From Rhodotorula mucilaginosa (Eukaryota; Basidiomycota; Microbotryomycetes; Sporidiobolales; Sporidiobolaceae): 64,000 bases of DNA. The notes under the pieces were generated by a model. That model worked only from the letters and a program-made list of their open reading frames with translations. It did no database searches and was not told the origin of the DNA. Below are positions 8,945 through 20,934 of this stretch, piece by piece. Every line of letters starts with the position of its first letter. Position 1 is the stretch's first letter. The position numbers were made by a program, and so were the translations under genes. The stretch lies in contig CP137874.1 in NCBI GenBank assembly GCA_034406715.1, positions 186,001 to 250,000 on the forward strand. The letters run 5' to 3'.

Positions 8945-11900
8945 GGATCGCAACTCCGGTCGTGCTGCGGCGCGATTCAATGTCGCCGGCGTGATCGGTG
9001 TCGACGTACGCGACGAGTTCGCCGCCACTCGACCTGTCGGCTCCGATGCTGAGTCCGACCATGGTCGTCGCCTTGAGATAGGCAAAGATGCGCTTGACGA
9101 GATCCCAGTGCTTTGGACCAGGATTCGAGGAGAAGCGACTCGCGATTCCGACCGCGAACTGGATGTCGGGACGGGTCGTCGCGATAAAGAGGAGCGAGCC
9201 GACTGCAGAGAGGTACTCGCGAGGCCTGATCGCGCTGCCATCGTACGACTTGTAGACGATGCCTGGCTGGATCGGCATGTGGACGACCTTGGCATCTTCG
9301 AAGCCGTGAAGCTTGAGAGCCTTGGCAATCTGGCTCGTCACGCGGACGACGGTCTTGCCGCTGTCTTGGTCGAAATCGATGTCGCGACCGAGAAAGGTGC
9401 GGCCATTGACGGCGCCCTTGAACGTCACGTCGAACTCCTCCTGGAGCTGGCCAGTGACGTCCTCAACGACGTCCTTCTTCCCGGCGATGAGCCCGTCGTC
9501 GACGTACAGGATGAAGAGGACGTAGTCACCTTTGCGACGTCCGACGTAGAGAGTCACATCGTCCGAGATGGAGACGAAGTTCAGCTCGTCGAGCTTGGTC
9601 TTGACGCGAAGGTGGAACGCGCGGCCGGACTGAGGTAGTCCGTAGGCGGCGCGGCGCAGCTCGTAGACGTCGCTTTCGCGACCCGGGACTTCGTAGCCCG
9701 GCGGCTGCTTGACGAAGACTGGCTCGCCGCCGCTCGCGACTTTCGCACCGAGATACGCCTTGGCGAAGTCGGTGATGAAGACGGGCAGCTTGAGCCTCGT
9801 CGCGAGGACGAAGAAGATGGCGACGACGTCCCAGCGAGGAAGCGGGGTGAACGTCGGGCCGAAAGAACTGAGGAAGGGAATTGTCTTAACTCCCTGGACG
9901 ACGAGGCGAGACTTGAGCTGCGCCTTTTTGTCTTCGGGGAACACGCGGGTCGTGTGATGCCAGCGCGTTCCCAGAATCTTCATCCCCTCTTGACGGGGGA
10001 CGAGGTCGCCGACGACGTCCTGCTTCTGGAAACCTTCCCACTCATCGTCCATACCGGCGCGCCACTCGGTCGCGTAGATCGAAGAGAGCGCGTCCTTGGT
10101 CAAGGCGGGCTGCTCCGGCTTGGGACGTCCGGCAATCGAGAATGCCTCCTTGGAGGCAGCGGCGACTGGAGCGGCAATGATGGCCGCTTCGTCCGGCTCC
10201 TGCGGTTCGCTCGCAATGTTGACAGCGACGATGACCGCGCCGGCTCGAAATTCCCAATGACGGGTCTTCCAAGTCGCCTGCTTGCGCTCCCTCGAACCGC
10301 GCCTTGGTCCACCGCTCCCGATGTTTGATGGAGGGGTTGAAATCCGTCGCTCTTCGCTGGCACCCGGAGGAGGTTGCTGGACCTGCTGAGGCGCTCGCGC
10401 GGGCATTTCCTCATCGACGGAGGCAGGTCCTTCTTCCTCCCCCTCGATCGTCCAGCTGAAGTCGTCCTCATCGTCGACCTCGGCTCGGTGGTAATCGCCG
10501 GGCGACGACTGGACGTTGCGCGACCATTGGACCTTGGCGTTGCCCTTGTCCTCGACACGCTGAACCCTGAAACCCTTCGTACCACGAAAGACGCCGACGC
10601 CGAGGAAGATGGCTCGGTAGGCCTTCTCGTCGAAGAGACCTGCGTCGGGGTCATGCACCCAAACCTCCTGGCCAATCACGGGGACGACGGCACCGGAGAA
10701 GAAAGGGTTGCGATGGTGGTGGAGGTAGTGGTACGGGGTCTCGCCATTGTTGGGCGAGTAGGGCAGGTTGTCGATGAGAAAGAGGGCGAAGTAGAAGATC
10801 TCGGCCCAGTAGGCCTTGGGAAGACGAGCCTGGATGAGGCACGTCGTGATCTTCTCCTTGACGGTTCGGACGGTGCGTTCGGACAGCCCGTTCTGCTGAG
10901 GCGTGTACGGGATCGAGAGGCGGCGAGAGATGCCTTGCTCGTTCAGAAACGTCTCGAACGCCCGTGAGGTGAACTCGGAGCCGTTGTCGGTCTGGAGAGT
11001 AGTCGATTCGGCAATGCCGACCTTAGACGACTCAAACTCCGCTCTCATGCGAAAGTAGACCTTCTTGAAGGCCTCGGGGACCTCGGTCTTGTCGCGGAGC
11101 GGCTCGCCGTCGACCCATCCCGAAGCTTCGTCTCGTACAATGATGAAGTACTTCGCTCCTCCGAAGGACGAGAACGGGAAAGGGCCGGCGAGATCAGAGT
11201 GGAGGCGCTGCAGCGGCTTGGTAGCCTGGCGCTCGATGATGGGGAACGACAACTTGGTCGCTTTGGCGGCTCGGCAGACCGCGCACGACTTGTTAAAGTA
11301 CGAATCGAGATCCGTAGTCGTGAACCCCTTGACTTCGCCGAGGCGAAGCATGTCGCGCATCGCCGCCTTCGACGGATGTCCGTGCTGCAGGTGAGCCTGC
11401 TCGACAAGCTTGAGACGCTCCTCCTGAGGGGTAGCGAGGACGAGCAGGACCTGATCGACAACGGCAATCTCAGGCAGACCGAGACGACCAGTCGTTCCTT
11501 CGAGGACGACGAAATCGTCGGACGTGACGATGCGGAAGTCGTCACCCTTGTCGAAGATGACGCGGAAACCGGCTTTCTGGAAGCGGGTACCGGAGACGAG
11601 GTTGAAGGCCGAGTGGGGAACATGGACGGCTTCGAGAAGAGTGACGACGTGCTGACCGTCGCGAGTCTTGACCTCGAGCTCGACCGTGCCTCGCCCGACC
11701 CCTTCGAGAGCCGGACCCGAGGCAGTCGAAACCGGAATGCGCATCGGTTCGTAGGTGATGAACTTGGAACGGTCCGTGACGACGTGGCTCGTGGCGCACG
11801 TGTCGAGGTACCATTCGGAAGGGAACGAGTACTCATCGTCGGGAATCTCTTCAATGGACGCCGCGATCGTGACGGCGGCGAGAGAGACCGGCTTGGACGA

Positions 11901-12887
11901 GTCCTTCTTGTCCTTGTCGTTCTTGTTGTTCGAGGACGACGACGACTTGTTCGAGTTACCGGAGTTCGAGTTCGACTTGTCGAGACGGTTGTCCGGATTC
12001 CTCGGGTTCTGCCAGCACTTCTCTGGAGCATGGTTCGGCGACTCCTTCTTGCAGTGCTTGCACTTCTTGCGCTGAGCGTTCTGCTGATTCGAGTTGCTCG
12101 ACTTCTTGCCGGAGGTGCGGGTGACCGCAGCGGTGGCAGACGAATCGGCGTTGTTGCCGTTCGCGAGGATGAGGCCGCCGGAGTTGGCGGTGGCGTTCGC
12201 GCGGAGCCTGTTGTACTCGGCACGGACCTTGTCGAGAACCTCGCGAGGAGCAAAGGTCGACGAATCGCTAGTCCGGTAGACCGCCGCCCAGGCCTTCCAG
12301 TCCGCGGTAGGCGGAAGACCTTCGAGGATGAAGTCGGAATAGACGTAGTGGAGGTTCGATGCCTTCTTGGTCTGGGCGGCGGTCGCTCCGGCTGCGGCGT
12401 CGCGGACGAGTGCAAAGTCGACTTCGCGCGCCCGCGAAAGGACCTCTTCGTGCTCGTCGAGGAACTTGCCCATGGCGTCGAGATTCTTGGCCTTCAAGGA
12501 ACGAAGTGCGGCAAGAATCGACTGGATCGATTCGCGTCCGCTCAGCTCGAAGCGAGAGCAGAGCCAGGTCCAAGCTTCGGCCGTCGAGAGACCGTGAAGT
12601 TGGCCGGCGAGCGAGTCGGAGAGTTTGGCGACGAGGTAGTTCATCGCGCGAGCGTCGTCGTGTTCCCAGACGACGAGGGCAGCCGGGTCCGTTGGACGGG
12701 CAGTCGTGCCCTCGAGATGTCCCGTAACTCCTCCTGAGGCGGCGGCCCTCTGCATGCGGAACTTCCACCCCTTCCACCCGTTGCCTGACTCCTCCAAAGT
12801 CGGAACGTTGCGGAGGAAGGCGTAGACGGAGGCGTCGTACTCGCGCGCGCTGATCGGAGCGGGCGCAGCGGCTTGCTGAGATGCCAT
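8945..12887 (-). CDS. Copia Gag-Pol polyprotein region, copy A
   Basis: This is a long frame on the minus strand. The likely Gag start is MASQQAAAPAPISAREYDAS at 12887. In order it shows a UBN2-type Gag region (LHGLSTAEAWTWLCSRFE), a CX2CX6HX4C zinc knuckle (CKHCKKESPNHAPEKC), a protease site (WYLDTCATSHV), an integrase zinc region, the integrase core (TDNGSEFTSRAF, PYTPQQNGLSERT), RVT_2 reverse transcriptase with FILYVDDGLIAG, and the first half of RNase H (YVDTDHAGDIESRRSTTG). It stops at the hAT insertion. The frame stays open upstream through the LTR, so the exact start is uncertain. Confidence 0.9.
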
Positions 12888-13141
12888 CGCGACTGGTGAC
12901 GCGAATGCGAGGACAAACGGCGAAGGTGGTGGCGAGTCCGGAGGTGAAGCCAGAGCGGAGGAAGCCGGAAGAGGTGTGTGCTCAGAGGGTGTCGGACTCC
13001 GAGGCAGGCCGGCGATGGACAGGGACGATAGAAGGTTGCTAAGACCAGCGACCGCAGATACACCTTCGTCGGTCCGGTCCGAGTCGGAGCGGGATGACGA
13101 GGAGGAAGCCGTGGCGAGAAGGACTCTGACTGCGAATCTTG

Positions 13142-13384
13142 TGTTGGCGCAAGTGCTGAAGCCTGTAGGGTTCCCGCCGCGGCTAGAGAGAAGTGTAAAC
13201 GTCGGTGCTATGCAAGGACAAGCGAGATCATATCTACCTAGAGAGAAGTGTAAACGTCGGTGAGGAGAAGGAAAGAAAGAGGGAAACATGATGAAACTGA
13301 ACATGGCCCTCGGACCTCCGGACTCGCCGGAACAAAACTTCCTCCGAAAATCCTCCCGACCACCACTCTCTGTACTTCCCAACA
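13142..13384 (-). repeat. Shared central LTR
   Basis: This 243-bp LTR is nearly identical to the two outer LTRs. It acts as the 5' LTR for the low-coordinate copy and the 3' LTR for the high-coordinate copy. No 5-bp duplication separates the two interiors here, which is the mark of a shared LTR. Confidence 0.92.
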
Positions 13385-13390
13385 CTCCTC

Positions 13391-13812
13391 CTAACAGGCA
13401 CCCCAAGTCCCATCCGTCGGCCACCCGATGAGGCCGTACCGCTTGCCGAGTTCGAGGACGCGACGAGCCGGCAGCGCCTTGGTGAGGAGGTCCGCGATGT
13501 TCTCGGTGCCGGGGATCCATTTGAGTTCGACAAATTCGCGCTCGATCTGCTCCCGGACGAACTTGAGCTTGACGTCGTGCTGCTTCTTCTCCTCCATATA
13601 GGTGGGAGAATGGAGCGCGTCGACGCCCGCCTTGTTGTCGTTCAGGATACGCAGGGGTGCGCTGTTGCCGATGGGAAGCGTAGAAATGATCGACGAGTAC
13701 CACTCGAGCTCGGTGAGAGCGACTGAGATGGCACTCAGCTCCGCCTGGAAGGTCGAGAGCTGAACGGATTGCTGGCGGCGCGAGACCGTGTGGATGGTCG
13801 ATCCGTCGAGCT
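13391..13812 (-). CDS. Copia RNase H C-terminal part, copy B
   Basis: This is the copy B counterpart of the segment at 6952-7373, shifted by exactly 6439 bp, with the same copia RNase H residues. It is separated from the rest of its polyprotein by the second hAT-like insertion. Confidence 0.85.
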
Positions 13813-15375
13813 TAGAGAATGTTGTCCCGTGCCCGTGACCTCCCGTGCGACGGGCACGGGCGTGAAAATTTTGACTTTTGCTCGACGGGGGAGCGCACGG
13901 GGCACGGCCCCCCGTACCCCGTACTGTACGGAGGTACGGCCCGTGTGACGGGGGAGACGGGTCGGACTTGTCTGCTTTCGAGATCAAGATCTCTCCTCAC
14001 TTCAAGAGCTCTCCTCGCTTTCTGACTCGCCAGTTTGTAGCGCAAGGGAATCTCCTATCATTGTCACCCAATCTCTTCCTGCTCTACTTGCGGGAACTGA
14101 CTACGAGAAGCGAGAGCTGAGGCGCTGAGGAACAGCTCTTCAGCTTCCCCGCGGCAAGTCCCTCTCTGCCGCCGACGGCTTCCCAAGTCACGGCATAACC
14201 GAGACTGCTTGGTTGGAGCCATTCTCCCAAAGGTGACCACATGGAACCCTCCGCATCAAGGAAGACTGCGTACAGGCAAAAGCAAGGTATGATCAGCTTC
14301 CCATAACCAGGTGGTGGAAGGAGCGTCGGCAGAGAGGAGGCCGAGGAAAGGAAGCATCACGGATGAAGGAAGAGCAGGAAATAGTGGTGACAGGAAAGAG
14401 CAGAACTCACCCAAAATAGCGACCGATGGCCACGAACGAGTCGTTCGAGTCGGAGGAGATGGCGAGTTGGAAGACGAAGCAGTCGATCTTGGTGCTGTAG
14501 AGCGACGTAAACGGCTCTAGCCTCTGAAGTAGGAGAAAGAGGATCATGGGTGTAGCGTAGATTCGGTGTCTGGAGAGTGATTCTGCGCGAGGTGTGAGGA
14601 AAGATGGGGAAGAAAAAGAGAGCAAGGTCAGCAGCGGTTGCGCCAGTCCACATCGCACACCTTGTGTAGCGTAGCATGTCTCCACTTCATAAGGCGCCCA
14701 CAAATCTCGCGTGGGCTGCTGCATGCTCGGACCCGTCGCCGTCTTCACAGCCAGTGCCAACAAGAGTAGGGGCAACCCGGGATTCTCTCTCGCCCCCAGC
14801 CCATGTGGGCGGTCCACAATATCGGCAGCCTTCCGAGAGTCGGCGATACAAGCACATGTTGGTGGCCGAGGTAGCTAGCCCAGAGAGAGGGAGCGGGGGA
14901 GAGGGGACAGCAGACTCACTCGACGTGCCCAATGTTTCCCACCCAATTCTGGTCCCTCGAGGCACATTCAAGCGTTGCCGAGAGCTGCTGGAGAGTTCAT
15001 GGTAGCAGTGCTCCTCTCGCTGGCGCCGGGAGCATGAGGACAAGCGTTGCCAGTGAGCAGAGAGAGCAAAAGAGACGAGGCGGACTTCGCTCAGGCCGAC
15101 TCTTGCCGCTCAGGCCGCTCGACGCCGCGGAGCTTGCAAGCCTTTTTTGAAACCTACTCTTTGAGGCTAACGAAATGCTCAGAGACGCTATTTATGCAAT
15201 GTAAAATCTTCTACAGATGCTACAAGTTTCTTGAAGCCCGTACTTTCCCGTCAGACGGGACTTTGATCGTCGCGACGGGTGCGGCACGGCGTACGGGGCC
15301 CGTGCGTCCCGTACGTACCGCCGTACAAATCCCCGTACCCCGTTCAGGCCCCGTTCTGAACGGCAACATTCTCTA
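13813..15375. mobile_element. Non-autonomous hAT-like DNA transposon, copy 2
   Basis: This 1563-bp element has the same termini, the same 8-bp duplication GTCGAGCT (13805-13812, 15376-15383) and the same insertion point as the copy at 7374. I saw a single difference between the two copies, near 8855 and 15294. Sharing the exact insertion site means it was duplicated together with its copia host. Confidence 0.85.
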
Positions 15376-15383
15376 GTCGAGCT

Positions 15384-18300
15384 GGATCGCAACTCCGGTC
15401 GTGCTGCGGCGCGATTCAATGTCGCCGGCGTGATCGGTGTCGACGTACGCGACGAGTTCGCCGCCACTCGACCTGTCGATTCCGATGCTGAGTCCGACCA
15501 TGGTCGTCGCCTTGAGATAGGCAAAGATGCGCTTGACGAGATCCCAGTGCTTTGGACCAGGATTCGAGGAGAAGCGACTCGCGATTCCGACCGCGAACTG
15601 GATGTCGGGACGGGTCGTCGCGATAAAGAGGAGCGAGCCGACTGCAGAGAGGTACTCGCGAGGCCTGATCGCGCTGCCATCGTACGACTTGTAGACGATG
15701 CCTGGCTGGATCGGCATGTGGACGACCTTGGCATCTTCGAAGCCGTGAAGCTTGAGAGCCTTGGCAATCTGGCTCGTCACGCGGACGACGGTCTTGCCGC
15801 TGTCTTGGTCGAAATCGATGTCGCGACCGAGAAAGGTGCGGCCATTGACGGCGCCCTTGAACGTCACGTCGAACTCCTCCTGGAGCTGGCCAGTGACGTC
15901 CTCAACGACGTCCTTCTTCCCGGCGATGAGCCCGTCGTCGACGTACAGGATGAAGAGGACGTAGTCACCTTTGCGACGTCCGACGTAGAGAGTCACATCG
16001 TCCGAGATGGAGACGAAGTTCAGCTCGTCGAGCTTGGTCTTGACGCGAAGGTGGAACGCGCGGCCGGACTGAGGTAGTCCGTAGGCGGCGCGGCGCAGCT
16101 CGTAGACGTCGCTTTCGCGACCCGGGACTTCGTAGCCCGGCGGCTGCTTGACGAAGACTGGCTCGCCGCCGCTCGCGACTTTCGCACCGAGATACGCCTT
16201 GGCGAAGTCGGTGATGAAGACGGGCAGCTTGAGCCTCGTCGCGAGGACGAAGAAGATGGCGACGACGTCCCAGCGAGGAAGCGGGGTGAACGTCGGGCCG
16301 AAAGAACTGAGGAAGGGAATTGTCTTAACTCCCTGGACGACGAGGCGAGACTTGAGCTGCGCCTTTTTGTCTTCGGGGAACACGCGGGTCGTGTGATGCC
16401 AGCGCGTTCCCAGAATCTTCATCCCCTCTTGACGGGGGACGAGGTCGCCGACGACGTCCTGCTTCTGGAAACCTTCCCACTCATCGTCCATACCGGCGCG
16501 CCACTCGGTCGCGTAGATCGAAGAGAGCGCGTCCTTGGTCAAGGCGGGCTGCTCCGGCTTGGGACGTCCGGCAATCGAGAATGCCTCCTTGGAGGCAGCG
16601 GCGACTGGAGCGGCAATGATGGCCGCTTCGTCCGGCTCCTGCGGTTCGCTCGCAATGTTGACAGCGACGATGACCGCGCCGGCTCGAAATTCCCAATGAC
16701 GGGTCTTCCAAGTCGCCTGCTTGCGCTCCCTCGAACCGCGCCTTGGTCCACCGCTCCCGATGTTTGATGGAGGGGTTGAAATCCGTCGCTCTTCGCTGGC
16801 ACCCGGAGGAGGTTGCTGGACCTGCTGAGGCGCTCGCGCGGGCATTTCCTCATCGACGGAGGCAGGTCCTTCTTCCTCCCCCTCGATCGTCCAGCTGAAG
16901 TCGTCCTCATCGTCGACCTCGGCTCGGTGGTAATCGCCGGGCGACGACTGGACGTTGCGCGACCATTGGACCTTGGCGTTGCCCTTGTCCTCGACACGCT
17001 GAACCCTGAAACCCTTCGTACCACGAAAGACGCCGACGCCGAGGAAGATGGCTCGGTAGGCCTTCTCGTCGAAGAGACCTGCGTCGGGGTCATGCACCCA
17101 AACCTCCTGGCCAATCACGGGGACGACGGCACCGGAGAAGAAAGGGTTGCGATGGTGGTGGAGGTAGTGGTACGGGGTCTCGCCATTGTTGGGCGAGTAG
17201 GGCAGGTTGTCGATGAGAAAGAGGGCGAAGTAGAAGATCTCGGCCCAGTAGGCCTTGGGAAGACGAGCCTGGATGAGGCACGTCGTGATCTTCTCCTTGA
17301 CGGTTCGGACGGTGCGTTCGGACAGCCCGTTCTGCTGAGGCGTGTACGGGATCGAGAGGCGGCGAGAGATGCCTTGCTCGTTCAGAAACGTCTCGAACGC
17401 CCGTGAGGTGAACTCGGAGCCGTTGTCGGTCTGGAGAGTAGTCGATTCGGCAATGCCGACCTTAGACGACTCAAACTCCGCTCTCATGCGAAAGTAGACC
17501 TTCTTGAAGGCCTCGGGGACCTCGGTCTTGTCGCGGAGCGGCTCGCCGTCGACCCATCCCGAAGCTTCGTCTCGTACAATGATGAAGTACTTCGCTCCTC
17601 CGAAGGACGAGAACGGGAAAGGGCCGGCGAGATCAGAGTGGAGGCGCTGCAGCGGCTTGGTAGCCTGGCGCTCGATGATGGGGAACGACAACTTGGTCGC
17701 TTTGGCGGCTCGGCAGACCGCGCACGACTTGTTAAAGTACGAATCGAGATCCGTAGTCGTGAACCCCTTGACTTCGCCGAGGCGAAGCATGTCGCGCATC
17801 GCCGCCTTCGACGGATGTCCGTGCTGCAGGTGAGCCTGCTCGACAAGCTTGAGACGCTCCTCCTGAGGGGTAGCGAGGACGAGCAGGACCTGATCGACAA
17901 CGGCAATCTCAGGCAGACCGAGACGACCAGTCGTTCCTTCGAGGACGACGAAATCGTCGGACGTGACGATGCGGAAGTCGTCACCCTTGTCGAAGATGAC
18001 GCGGAAACCGGCTTTCTGGAAGCGGGTACCGGAGACGAGGTTGAAGGCCGAGTGGGGAACATGGACGGCTTCGAGAAGAGTGACGACGTGCTGACCGTCG
18101 CGAGTCTTGACCTCGAGCTCGACCGTGGCTCGCCCGACCCCTTCGAGAGCCGGACCCGAGGCAGTCGAAACCGGAATGCGCATCGGTTCGTAGGTGATGA
18201 ACTTGGAACGGTCCGTGACGACGTGGCTCGTGGCGCACGTGTCGAGGTACCATTCGGAAGGGAACGAGTACTCATCGTCGGGAATCTCTTCAATGGACGC

Positions 18301-19326
18301 CGCGATCGTGACGGCGGCGAGAGAGACCGGCTTGGACGAGTCCTTCTTGTCCTTGTCGTTCTTGTCGTTCGAGGACGACGACGACTTGTTCGAGTTACCG
18401 GAGTTCGAGTTCGACTTGTCGAGACGGTTGTCCGGATTCCTCGGGTTCTGCCAGCACTTCTCTGGAGCATGGTTCGGCGACTCCTTCTTGCAGTGCTTGC
18501 ACTTCTTGCGCTGAGCGTTCTGCTGATTCGAGTTGCTCGTCTTCTTGCCGGAGGTGCGGGTGACCGCAGCGGTGGCAGACGAATCGGCGTTGTTGCCGTT
18601 CGCGAGGATGAGGCCGCCGGAGTTGGCGGTGGCGTTCGCGCGGAGCCTGTTGTACTCGGCACGGACCTTGTCGAGAACCTCGCGAGGAGCAAAGGTCGAC
18701 GAATCGCTAGTCCGGTAGACCGCCGCCCAGGCCTTCCAGTCCGCGGTAGGCGGAAGACCTTCGAGGATGAAGTCGGAATAGACGTAGTGGAGGTTCGATG
18801 CCTTCTTGGTCTGGGCGGCGGTCGCTCCGGCTGCGGCGTCGCGGACGAGTGCAAAGTCGACTTCGCGCGCCCGCGAAAGGACCTCTTTGTGCTCGTCGAG
18901 GAACTTGCCCATGGCGTCGAGATTCTTGGCCTTCAAGGAACGAAGTGCGGCAAGAATCGACTGGATCGATTCGCGTCCGCTCAGCTCGAAGCGAGAGCAG
19001 AGCCAGGTCCAAGCTTCGGCCGTCGAGAGACCGTGAAGTTGGCCGGCGAGCGAGTCGGAGAGTTTGGCGACGAGGTAGTTCATCGCGCGAGCGTCGTCGT
19101 GTTCCCAGACGACGAGGGCAGCCGGGTCCGTTGGACGGGCAGTCGTGCCCTCGAGATGTCCCGTAACTCCTCCTGAGGCGGCGGCCCTCTGCATGCGGAA
19201 CTTCCACCCCTTCCACCCGTTGCCTGACTCCTCCAAAGTCGGAACGTTGCGGAGGAAGGCGTAGACGGAGGCGTCGTACTCGCGCGCGCTGATCGGAGCG
19301 GGCGCAGCGGCTTGCTGAGATGCCAT
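15384..19326 (-). CDS. Copia Gag-Pol polyprotein region, copy B
   Basis: It has the same domain order and length as copy A: Gag with zinc knuckle, protease, integrase, reverse transcriptase and the N-terminal half of RNase H. It differs from copy A by only a handful of substitutions. It is interrupted by the nested hAT-like element. The Gag start is taken at the equivalent MASQQ methionine. Confidence 0.9.
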
Positions 19327-19580
19327 CGCGACTGGTGACGCGAATGCGAGGACAAACGGCGAAGGTGGTGGCGAGTCCGGAGGTGAAGCCAGAGCGGAGG
19401 AAGCCGGAAGAGGTGTGTGCTCAGAGGGTGTCGGACTCCGAGGCAGGCCGGCGATGGACAGGGACGATAGAAGGTTGCTAAGACCAGCGACCGCAGATAC
19501 ACCTTCGTCGGTCCGGTCCGAGTCGGAGCGGGATGACGAGGAGGAAGCCGTGGCGAGAAGGACTCTGACTGCGAATCTTG

Positions 19581-19823
19581 TGTTGGCGCAAGTGCTGAAG
19601 CCTGTAGGGTTCCCGCCGCGGCTAGAGAGAAGTGTAAACGTCAGTGCTATGCAAGGACAAGCGAGATCATATCTACCTAGAGAGAAGTGTAAACGTCGGT
19701 GAGGAGAAGGAAAGAAAGAGGGAAACATGATGAAACTGAACATGGCCCTCGGACCTCCGGACTCGCCGGAACAAAATTTCCTCCGAAAATCCTCCCGACC
19801 ACCACTCTCCGTACTTCCCAACA
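19581..19823 (-). repeat. LTR, high-coordinate end (5' LTR in element sense)
   Basis: This is the 243-bp outer LTR. The GTGAG target duplication lies immediately outside at 19824-19828. In element sense, the interior begins with CAAGATTCGCAGTCAGAG just after this LTR. That would be the primer-binding position, but I could not match it to a specific tRNA. Confidence 0.92.
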
Positions 19824-19912
19824 GTGAGCAACGGTCGATGCAATGTAGGAACATCTGCTACAAATAAGAGAACACACCTGGACAGCCGCGAGCGACGTGA
19901 GCAACGGTGAAG
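19824..19912. repeat. Short direct duplication at the copia insertion site
   Basis: GTGAGCAACGGT occurs at 19824 and again at 19897, 73 bp apart. The preceding block, close to CTGGACAGCCRCGAGCGAC, is found left of the element (6679-6697) and again at 19878-19896. The empty site therefore probably held two tandem copies of a 73-bp unit, and the retroelement landed in the first. Confidence 0.6.
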
Positions 19913-20049
19913 AGTTCAACCGTGCTGCGCTCGCGGCCGTCGTCTTCGGCGCATCTCGCGAATGCAATCCGCCTCCGCCCCTTCAGCCTCGCCCCTACTC
20001 TCCCGTGCTCCTCGCCCCTCTCTCACAGGGAGCAAGGAGCGGGGCCGGA

Positions 20050-20930
20050 CGCGTTCCGAGATGGGCGCTTCGGAGCGATGAGGTCGAGTTGCTGAGGATC
20101 TTTTTCAGCCAAGCTCGACCTTCTCGCTTTGCTCCCTCTCTCTGGGATCCGCTTCCCTCTAGTTCCGGTTTTCCTGGCAGGGTGCCCAGTTGGTTTTTGA
20201 GTAGTTCCAGCGTTGCAGAGGATGCTTCCGGAGCAAAAGGTGTGGAGCTGAGGACGTTCTTGGCTCTAAATTGAGCTTGACCTTGTCGCTTCTGGCTATC
20301 ACTTTCTGGGACTTCCGGTCTTGTTGGCAGCGTACACGATAGTTATCTGGCGAGGATGATGGCCTTGGGCATTAGCTCCGGGGCTATGAAGTGCGGTTTG
20401 CGTTTTGACCGAGCTCGACCTTCTCGCTTCACTCTTGCTTTGGCGACTGCCCCCCTGGAGGCCTGGTTTTATCAATGAGATGCCCAAGAATCTTTTGATT
20501 GCACTATGGTCTCGAGGACGCGCTCCGGGGCCATGGGGCAGAAGGGCGGAGCAATTTTCAGTTCAGCCGAGCGCAACCTTCTCGCTTCGCTCCTACTTCG
20601 ACTATTGCTCCCTTCGAGTTCCCACTTGATTGGCAGGGTGCGCAGCCCTTCTTTTGTCTAGACTATGCTTCTGAGGATGCGCTCCGGGGTCAAGGGGCAG
20701 GTTTGGGGGCATTCTTGCCCTCCAACCCACCTCAACCTTCTCGCTTCGCTTCTGCTCTGGCTGTCGCTCTTTCTGTGTTCCGGTTTGATTGGCAGGGTGC
20801 GCAGCTGTTCTCTTGTCTGGACTATGGCCCTGGAGACACGCTCCGGGGTCGAGGGGCCGAGTTGCGGTGCGTTTTTTCTCCCATTGCTGCCCGTTCGCTC
20901 CTGGTTGGCAAACAAAGTACGCTCTACACA
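20050..20930. repeat. Right block of the ~155-bp degenerate tandem repeat
   Basis: The GAGCTCGACCTTCTCGCTTC core recurs near 20111, 20273, 20411, 20567 and 20730, with spacings of 138-163 bp. A fading copy lies near 20890. The linked block GCGCTCCGGGG appears near 20521, 20675 and 20840, usually preceded by GACTATG. It is the same unit and orientation as the block at 5590-6600. No protein gene is visible. Confidence 0.7.
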
Positions 20931-20934
20931 TGGT

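Larger units (their letters stand above)
6703..19823 (-). mobile_element. Tandem pair of Ty1/copia LTR elements sharing the middle LTR
   Basis: The structure is LTR - interior - LTR - interior - LTR with an exact period of 6439 bp. The outer ends are flanked by the 5-bp direct repeat GTGAG (6698-6702 and 19824-19828), as expected for copia integration. The interiors read on the minus strand in the order Gag, protease, integrase, reverse transcriptase, RNase H, which is the copia order. Each interior is interrupted by the same hAT-like insertion inside the RNase H region, so neither copy looks whole. The LTRs differ from each other at only about one to three of 243 positions, which indicates a recent origin. 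A single target duplication around the pair, with the same nested insertion in both copies, points to unequal recombination rather than two integrations. Confidence 0.93.

Noticed and set aside
11199-12737. 512-codon plus-strand frame (and its copy at 17638-19176)
   Set aside because: It lies exactly antisense to copia Gag-Pol, repeats with the same 6439-bp period, and has no domain. It is a shadow of GC-rich coding sequence.
12888-13703. N-terminal extension of the long minus-strand copia frame across the LTR
   Set aside because: It reads LTR and the neighbouring RNase H segment in a wrong frame. Openness through the LTR is most likely a composition effect, although a start upstream of MASQQ cannot be excluded.
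7374-15375. Two independent hAT-like insertions into two copia elements
   Set aside because: The identical insertion base, identical target duplication and near-identical sequence make joint duplication far more likely.
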